From NCBI GenBank assembly GCA_018065935.1, contig JAGHSJ010000115.1, forward strand, positions 1-35,699: 35,699 bases of DNA. The letters are read 5' to 3'. Numbering within the stretch: the stretch's first letter is position 1; each line of letters opens with the position of its first letter. Both the position numbers and the translations under genes were made by a program. Below are positions 29,531 through 35,699 of this stretch, piece by piece. The stretch comes from Candidatus Kurthia equi (GTDB lineage Bacteria; Bacillota; Bacilli; Bacillales_A; Planococcaceae). Under the pieces are notes generated by a model. It ran no database searches and was not told where the DNA came from. It was given only the letters and a program-made list of their open reading frames with translations.

Positions 29531-29679
29531 AGTATAAATACCTTAAATTGTTTCTTTTTTTGCGACAATTAGACATGAAATAGAGTTATTCTACATTATT
29601 TTAGAAAAAACCGTCCTGTATTTACCATCGTATTATTTTGGTTTTCATGAGCTTATTACATGTTTTTTTATAAATTTTA

Positions 29680-29742
29680 AATAAAAAATACTGCACAATC
29701 CATTCATCCGCTAAATAAATAGGGAATAACGGATTGTACAGT
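29680..29742 (-). terminator. intrinsic terminator of the giant adhesin gene
   Basis: Minus-strand arms ACTGTACAATCC/GGATTGTGCAGT (29742-29731 with 29701-29690), with one mismatch and a 29-nt loop, followed by ATTTTTTAT. Confidence 0.75.
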
Positions 29743-29751
29743 TTTTAATTT

Positions 29752-32700
29752 TTATGCTTTTGAATGTTTTCTGCCACGAATGACTAGAAGAGCACCTAAT
29801 ATAACAATTAATAAACCAACTAAACTCATTAATAGCGTATTAGATTGACCTGTTTGAGGTAATTTCTTGGCTTTTTCAATGACTTGATAAGTTCCCTTAG
29901 GTAAGTCTTTAATTTTTAACTCACCTTTATCATTTGATTTACCACTATAAACTTTTTTGCCCGTAGTTGCATCAATAACTTCATAATCAATATGAGGTTT
30001 TTTCGTTACAAGCGGTTTAAGTCTTTCTTTTTCATCGTTTACAGTAACTGTAGTAACTGCTTCATCTACAGGTTTCGGATTTTCGTTTTCTTCTACTTCT
30101 TCAGATACTGGCGTTTTTGGATCCTCAACTGGTGGATTTTCCGTGCTAGAATCTTTTGGATTTTCTTCCACTACTTCTTCCGTTTCCGATGGTTTTGAAT
30201 CTTCAACTGGTGGAATAATTACTTCATTCACAACTTCTACAGGATTCGTATAACATACCCCTGCTTCTACTGTAAATTCAATAGGTTTGGTCGCTTGATA
30301 GCCATTTGGCACCGTTGTTTGAACTAATTCATACTGACCAGGTTTCATTGTTGGCATTTGTAGCTTGCCATCTACTACCTTGATGTTTTCTGCAACGATA
30401 AATTTTTCATTTGTTACATCATACAATGTAAATGTCGCATCACTATCTTTCACACCTACATAAACAATTGTAAAGTCACATGGTACATTGACAATTGTTT
30501 GCTCTGGTAAGCACTCATCTTTTAATACTTCAAACGTAAATGGTTCATCTTGTAGGAAGTAGCCATCTGGTGCTTCAGTTTGTGTAACTACATAGTTACC
30601 TGGACGCAATTGTTCAATCTTGATTTTGCCATCCGTTGATTTCACATTTTCATGCATAACTGTTGTCGAACCGTCTTCATTTACTTTTTCAACTTTGTAC
30701 GTTGAATCTTCAGTAATGACTTCTCCAAAGCTATCTTTATTGAAAATAGTTACATCACATTTATTTGGTGTATTCTTTACAGTTACTTCAATTGTTCCGC
30801 CACAAGCATCTGGAGTAATGACAAATGTTGTTGATTTTGCAATCTCATAACCTGCTACTTCTTTTACTAACTCAATTGTGTATGTTCCTGGGCGTAAAGG
30901 CTCGCTAATAACTTTGCCATCTTTACCAAATGTAAAGCTTTCACCTACAGTTTTACCATCCACATCTTTAATGACAAACTCTGCTCCTTCAATACCTTGT
31001 GCTAATTCTTCATCAATTAGTACAAGTGTTGCTGGACAATATGTCATCACATTTTCAACAACAAGTGGTGTCGCTGAACACTCTTTGGCATTCACTGTGA
31101 ATTCAAGTTCTTTCGCTGCTTCGTAATGTTCTGGTGCAGTTACTTGTTCAAGTATATAGTCGCCACGTTCAAGTGAAGGAATCATAATTTTACCGTCTGT
31201 ACCAGCAATAATAGGCGCTTCGACATCGACTTCTACTTTCTTACCTTCATCATCTTTTTTGTATAATTTATATTCTGAACCAGACGTAATGACTTCATTT
31301 GTGTCATCATCTTTATTGATGATTGTCACATCACATTTACCAAACTCATTAACAATAACAACTGCTTGGCATTCTTCTGGATTAACCGTAAATTTCACCG
31401 GCTCTTCATTTAATACATAATTTCCAGCTACTTTTATTTGAACTAATTCATATGAACCAGCTGGTAGGTTTGGTACAGTAATTTTACCGTTTTCGGCTTT
31501 CACGCTTTCCACGATTACTTCACCATCTTTTAATACTTTATATTCTGAGCCCTCTGTAATGACTTGACCATCTTCATCTTGATTAATGATTGTCACATCA
31601 CATTTTGGTACTTCATTTTCAAAAGTTGGCAATTTAGTTGTACAATTTTCCGCATCAATCGTTAATTCAACAACTTCTGTATTTAGATCATATCCTTGTG
31701 GAGCTGTTTGTTGTTTCAACTCATACTTCCCACTTGGTAGTTGTCCCAAATCAATTTGACCATCGTTAGATGTTACAGTTTTCACTTCTTTACCATCTTG
31801 AGAAACAACAAATTGTGCGCCATCTTTAATTCGTTCTTTTGAATCCTTATCTACATTCATAATAACTGTGTCACACACAGGCACTAACTCAATAATAGCT
31901 ACTTCCGTTGAACAAGTTCCTTCTTCATCATATGTCACAGAAATTGCTGTAAATTCATTAGCAGAGACAAAACCATTCATTTTATCTGCTTGTTTTAGGA
32001 AATATTCACCTGGAGCTAATTTAATTGATGCTTGACCAGCTTTAAATTCAATTTGTGTATCTTTATAAGGAACTTTTTCGCCATCTTTTTCTACATAGAC
32101 ATCATATTTTCCATCTGTAGCAATATCTGCTTTATCCTTACTGTTTTTAAATTGAATCGTTAATTCACAGGCTTCATGCGTATTTTCTACTTCAAATGCA
32201 GTCGTTGCTAAACTATTTGTTTTAGAGAACGCTACTTCTTTCCCTTTTTTATAGTCTGCAGCAATTTCGTAATGTTTTGGTGCTTCTACTTCTTTTAGGA
32301 TATATGGTGAAGTACCCTCATCTTTTAATCGGATATTCGAGAATTTCGCTAAACCATTTTCATCAGTTGTCGCTGTACGATAAACTTTTTCAAGATCATC
32401 TGTTTTGTACAATTCGAATATCGCACCAGCTAATACTCTACCTGTTTTTTCATCTACTTTTTTCACAAATAAATCTTTATACACGACTGTTCCCCAGCCA
32501 GCTGTACTTGAATTATTTATATACGTAACATTGTTTACTGATGAGGTAGTTAAAGATTCTACGTTTCCATTGAAGCTTAACTTCGCTGTATTTTTGAAAG
32601 CTGTGTTTTTATCGCCTTCAAAATACACTTGATATGTTAATTCATACACATCAGTAATTGTTGCTGGGAAAATAAGTTTAAAGCTATTATTTTCTGGATT

Positions 32701-35505
32701 TACATATAAATAATAATTTGAATCCGGTGTTTGTTCTTCATTTATTGTCGGTAATAGTGGGATTTGTGTGTTAGTACCCGCTACCTTTAAGTTGAACGTA
32801 TCCAATGCGTATTTCATATCTTGTTGACTAGCTACATCGCTAGACAATGTATCTGAAACAACTACATTTGGTAAAATAGATTTTGATTTATTCACATTCA
32901 CTTGGAAATCAAATGTGCGCGATTTACCAACTTGTGTACCAGTCTTGTCAATTCCCTTACCGCCATTTTGAATATCTACGTTCTTTGTGAATTTCGCTGT
33001 ATTTAAATCTGGACCATATAATGTTGAACGAGCCACATTTGTATATTTTGACTCAAATACTTGATCTGAATCTGTTGTATCATATTTAATTTGATATGCT
33101 TTATTTTCTGGTAAATCTTTTAAGAATGTTACTGTAAACCCATTTTTATTCTCAGTCATACGGTAGTAGTCTTGTGACAAGTAGTTCGATGTCGCTACTG
33201 GAGAACCAGATTTCATCGTTACTTCTTGAATTTTTAATGTATCTGCTAACAATGTCATATTTTCAGAAGCAAATTCATCAAAAATTTCTGTTCCTGCTTT
33301 TACACCTTGTAAATCATAATTAAACCCAACAGACCAATGGAATAAATAATTTTTTGCTGACTCATCCCAGTTATAATAACCTGTTTTTTCCCCATTATAT
33401 TTTACTAAATTAGGGATATTCAATGTGGATTGTGTTGTTGATGAATATTTTCCATTCCAATCCACTTGAGCAGTATTTACAAAATTCGTATGTTTTGATG
33501 TATCTAAAGTTGTTTTATACGTAATAACAACCTCTTTATTAATATCACCTAAATTAAATTCTAATCCATTAGAATTGACAGTTGGCGTGATTTTTTCATT
33601 GCCCATCATAGCAGAACCTTCAATATAACTCATGTTCTTGTTATTGAATGTATCCGTTACAATCGCATTTTTCATCGCATAATTATCTTTATTAATACGT
33701 AGTGTCCATTTAGTTGTGTGGTCTTGGAAGTTGTCCTCGCTATGACTTTTTGAAATGGTATTCGCTTGGTTTGTTATTCTTTGAGACACACTCTTACCAT
33801 TAGTTGTTACTGTATTTTCTGTCGTGCGATTTTTATCGACAGTCATATCTACTAACTTTGTGCTGTATTGTACTTGATAAGCAGTTGTCACTTTCTCATT
33901 AAAGCTAATTTCCATGACATTTGCTTTATACTTCACATTATATAAGCTTGCATCAATAGCTGTTTTTCCAACTACTGCATCGCCATTTTCATTAAATGTT
34001 ACAGGATATACTTTCAAAGAATTTTCGTCAAATGTTTGTGTAGCAGAAAGTTTATCTGTAATTACTGCATCTGCTAGTTCTTCATTACTGTAATTGTAAT
34101 TAATTGTCCAGTTAGCCCCTGTTTTTGTTGCTGTACCTTTTTTTTGCAAGAATGGTTGGCGAGATACATTAAAAGTTTTACTTGCTGTTTTATTTAAATT
34201 TGTAGCCGTTACAGCTGCATCATTTTTATAGCTTGTAGCTGTATTATCAATAATTTTTGTAGTATACGTAATTTTATAAGCTTTATCTGAGCCTTCTTTA
34301 ATTTTCCAAGAATTATCTGTTTGCTTTGTAAAATCTGATGTCACGTCTTGCCCTTCAGTTATCGTTCCATCTAAAGCGATTTCTAACTCCGTTACTTTAA
34401 ATGTATCTTTTTGCAATTCTAATTTTTTTGTATCAAATGTATCTTTAAAAATAGCATCTTTTAATGTTGCTTTATCTTTATTAAAAGTAACAGTCCATTG
34501 AATTGTATCAGGATTTTTAGAAGCTGTATTTAATTGACCGTCCGCTTTCATTTGGCCGATAATACCTGCTTTCACTAAATTAGCATCTACGTTTTGAGGA
34601 TGAAATTGTAATGTATACATTTCTTCACCCTTAATTGTTTTCAATGTAATATTTTGTTGCAATTCATTTGTTTCATTAGCCTGTACTTCTGAAGTAATAG
34701 AAATGCCTGCTTCTAAATATTCTTGAGCATTTATTACAGTCGTTCCATTTTCATTTTCTACAGCTTCAGAAAAAGTAATGATAATTTGGCCATTTTTCAC
34801 TTGGTAGCTACCAAGTTCATTAATTGTCCCACCTTCAATACCATCTGCATTGAAGTTTGGTGGTAAATCGATTACATATTGATCTCCTGCTACAAAGGTA
34901 TCTAGAGGAATTGCTAATGAAAAGTTAATAGCAAACTCTTGCCCTATTTCAACTTTTTCAACCGCATTTTCTCCTAGCTTTTTACCATCAATCTTCATTT
35001 CCACATGATTTATAATAGAAGTTGGTGCTGCGTGTTTTTTCTCCTCAACCGATTTTTCTTCTACTTCTTTTGTTGCTTCTGTTGAATTTTTCGCTTCTTT
35101 TGAAACATCTTCTTTTTCATCAGATGCTGTTTTTTCTTTTTCTACTGATTCGTCCATTCGATCATTTTCAGAAACAGCTTTTTCTTGCACTGCGACCGGT
35201 GCTGTTTTATCTTCCACTTTACTTGCTTCCGCTTTACTTGCTTCCGCTTTACTTGCTTCCACTTTACTTGCTTCCGCTTTTTCAGAATCATTTTCAGTTT
35301 CATTATGATTTTGCTGTTCTAATGACTTAGTTGCATCTTCCTCGCCAATTGAATCTTGTTCATTCATAGCTGAATTTTCTTCTGTTGAATTTGTAATTGC
35401 TTCATTTGCTTGCTCAATTGCATAACCAGGCATACTGAAGCCACTAATCATTACTTGCATGACTAACATTAATGTCATAAAAGTAACCGCTACTTGCTTT
35501 TTCAT
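29752..35505 (-). CDS. giant LPXTG adhesin: collagen-binding-like domains, one SpaA domain and seven cysteine-paired SpaA-like repeats
   Basis: A surface adhesin of 1917 residues. In order: a signal peptide (about 1-29, cut near GYA); a Glu/Lys/Ser-rich low-complexity stretch with KAEAS units (30-158); about six collagen-binding/DEv-IgG-like domains (161-995), recurring patterns like DAIFKDTFD and NAIVTDTFN; one SpaA/CnaB domain (about 1008-1109) with Lys1016, Glu1072 and Asn1108 in isopeptide positions; seven related repeats (1113-1751) holding all 14 cysteines of the protein; a Pro/Glu-rich wall spacer (1763-1825); a short partial SpaA-like piece (1832-1878); LPQTG (1882-1886); a membrane anchor; and a basic tail. 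The ATG at 35505 has AAGGTGGG upstream. The ligand is unknown. It needs a sortase encoded elsewhere. Confidence 0.92.
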   Translation of the reverse strand: MKKQVAVTFMTLMLVMQVMISGFSMPGYAIEQANEAITNSTEENSAMNEQDSIGEEDATKSLEQQNHNETENDSEKAEASKVEASKAEASKAEASKVEDKTAPVAVQEKAVSENDRMDESVEKEKTASDEKEDVSKEAKNSTEATKEVEEKSVEEKKHAAPTSIINHVEMKIDGKKLGENAVEKVEIGQEFAINFSLAIPLDTFVAGDQYVIDLPPNFNADGIEGGTINELGSYQVKNGQIIITFSEAVENENGTTVINAQEYLEAGISITSEVQANETNELQQNITLKTIKGEEMYTLQFHPQNVDANLVKAGIIGQMKADGQLNTASKNPDTIQWTVTFNKDKATLKDAIFKDTFDTKKLELQKDTFKVTELEIALDGTITEGQDVTSDFTKQTDNSWKIKEGSDKAYKITYTTKIIDNTATSYKNDAAVTATNLNKTASKTFNVSRQPFLQKKGTATKTGANWTINYNYSNEELADAVITDKLSATQTFDENSLKVYPVTFNENGDAVVGKTAIDASLYNVKYKANVMEISFNEKVTTAYQVQYSTKLVDMTVDKNRTTENTVTTNGKSVSQRITNQANTISKSHSEDNFQDHTTKWTLRINKDNYAMKNAIVTDTFNNKNMSYIEGSAMMGNEKITPTVNSNGLEFNLGDINKEVVITYKTTLDTSKHTNFVNTAQVDWNGKYSSTTQSTLNIPNLVKYNGEKTGYYNWDESAKNYLFHWSVGFNYDLQGVKAGTEIFDEFASENMTLLADTLKIQEVTMKSGSPVATSNYLSQDYYRMTENKNGFTVTFLKDLPENKAYQIKYDTTDSDQVFESKYTNVARSTLYGPDLNTAKFTKNVDIQNGGKGIDKTGTQVGKSRTFDFQVNVNKSKSILPNVVVSDTLSSDVASQQDMKYALDTFNLKVAGTNTQIPLLPTINEEQTPDSNYYLYVNPENNSFKLIFPATITDVYELTYQVYFEGDKNTAFKNTAKLSFNGNVESLTTSSVNNVTYINNSSTAGWGTVVYKDLFVKKVDEKTGRVLAGAIFELYKTDDLEKVYRTATTDENGLAKFSNIRLKDEGTSPYILKEVEAPKHYEIAADYKKGKEVAFSKTNSLATTAFEVENTHEACELTIQFKNSKDKADIATDGKYDVYVEKDGEKVPYKDTQIEFKAGQASIKLAPGEYFLKQADKMNGFVSANEFTAISVTYDEEGTCSTEVAIIELVPVCDTVIMNVDKDSKERIKDGAQFVVSQDGKEVKTVTSNDGQIDLGQLPSGKYELKQQTAPQGYDLNTEVVELTIDAENCTTKLPTFENEVPKCDVTIINQDEDGQVITEGSEYKVLKDGEVIVESVKAENGKITVPNLPAGSYELVQIKVAGNYVLNEEPVKFTVNPEECQAVVIVNEFGKCDVTIINKDDDTNEVITSGSEYKLYKKDDEGKKVEVDVEAPIIAGTDGKIMIPSLERGDYILEQVTAPEHYEAAKELEFTVNAKECSATPLVVENVMTYCPATLVLIDEELAQGIEGAEFVIKDVDGKTVGESFTFGKDGKVISEPLRPGTYTIELVKEVAGYEIAKSTTFVITPDACGGTIEVTVKNTPNKCDVTIFNKDSFGEVITEDSTYKVEKVNEDGSTTVMHENVKSTDGKIKIEQLRPGNYVVTQTEAPDGYFLQDEPFTFEVLKDECLPEQTIVNVPCDFTIVYVGVKDSDATFTLYDVTNEKFIVAENIKVVDGKLQMPTMKPGQYELVQTTVPNGYQATKPIEFTVEAGVCYTNPVEVVNEVIIPPVEDSKPSETEEVVEENPKDSSTENPPVEDPKTPVSEEVEENENPKPVDEAVTTVTVNDEKERLKPLVTKKPHIDYEVIDATTGKKVYSGKSNDKGELKIKDLPKGTYQVIEKAKKLPQTGQSNTLLMSLVGLLIVILGALLVIRGRKHSKA
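30253..32169 (-). repeat. seven tandem cysteine-paired SpaA-like repeats
   Basis: Cysteine pairs by repeat are 1113/1198, 1211/1288, 1302/1379, 1391/1476, 1490/1568, 1583/1665 and 1676/1751. Spacing inside a repeat is 75-85 residues and between repeats 11-15. The first Cys opens strand A (often CDVTI) and the second lies just before the last strand. Confidence 0.9.
35212..35280 (-). repeat. 15-bp tandem repeat encoding KAEAS/KVEAS
   Basis: About 4.6 units at residues 76-98 near the N-terminus of the adhesin. The units are almost identical at DNA level and could change in number by slippage without a frameshift. Confidence 0.85.
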
Positions 35506-35547
35506 TCATTTCCCACCTTACACTCATCTAATATATGTTATTTTTTT

Positions 35548-35577
35548 GTTATAATCTGTTGAATATCATAACACCAA
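35548..35577 (-). promoter_or_regulatory. candidate promoter of the giant adhesin gene
   Basis: TTGGTG (35577-35572), 18-nt spacer, TATAAC (35553-35548). Both boxes deviate from consensus, and the surrounding region is very AT-rich. Confidence 0.35.
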
Positions 35578-35699
35578 TATTACTTTTGGCATATGAATCA
35601 TAATTCTTATTTTAAAATTTCATTTAAAAACAGCTACACACGTACGTTTATACCCACTTAAATGTATATTCTTTAAAATTTTTTTATTTTATACAGGTA

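Noticed and set aside
29752..32169. Thioester or Thr-Gln ester-bond domains as explanation for the Gln residues in the repeats
   Set aside because: The Gln sits at the position of the isopeptide Glu, and no matching partner Thr or Cys-Gln motif of those families is visible.

Overview
The window reads as a low-GC Bacillota chromosome, most likely Lysinibacillus or a near relative among the Bacillales. The evidence is its AT-rich sequence, AGGAGG ribosome sites, a canonical cggR-gapA-pgk-tpiA-gpmI-eno operon, and a backbone order (clpP, cggR operon, secG, est, rnr, smpB, ssrA) that follows Bacillus subtilis. The genus is inferred from general resemblance, not from a search.

Layout. 1-5130: a conserved housekeeping block read on the minus strand (secG, est, rnr, smpB, tmRNA). 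A gap of about 630 bp between smpB and ssrA holds a strong promoter, a run of hairpins and two copies of a MITE-like repeat. 5334-12964: an accessory catabolic island, also on the minus strand. It holds an intact set (regulator, MFS transporter, AbgB-like amidohydrolase, glutaminase, KduD-like dehydrogenase). Beside it lies a collapsed paralogous copy: a frameshifted, internally deleted MFS gene, an in-frame deleted amidohydrolase, and a promoter plus start-codon remnant of the dehydrogenase that now sits just ahead of the regulator. 13128-20692: the glycolytic operon with a CggR-type promoter and operator, a terminator-like hairpin after gapA, and an unusually long pgk-tpiA gap. 20796-29458: a small glutaredoxin-like gene, a MucBP-repeat LPXTG surface protein, a DHA2 efflux pump with a divergent TetR regulator, tRNA-Arg(CCG), clpP with a CtsR box, and an unrecognised 106-residue protein. 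29752-35505: a giant LPXTG adhesin.

How the parts fit. The central block supplies lower glycolysis and its CggR control. The left block supplies trans-translation (SmpB, tmRNA), RNase R and SecG. The island probably imports and hydrolyses an amide-linked (aminoacyl or glutamyl) compound. The two LPXTG proteins need a sortase that is not in this window.

The most striking observation is in the giant adhesin. One SpaA/CnaB-like domain keeps the Lys/Glu/Asn set expected for an intramolecular isopeptide bond. The next seven repeats have all lost the Lys and the Glu (six of seven have Gln at the Glu position), and each has gained exactly two cysteines, one near each end. This looks like a wholesale swap from isopeptide to disulfide stapling.
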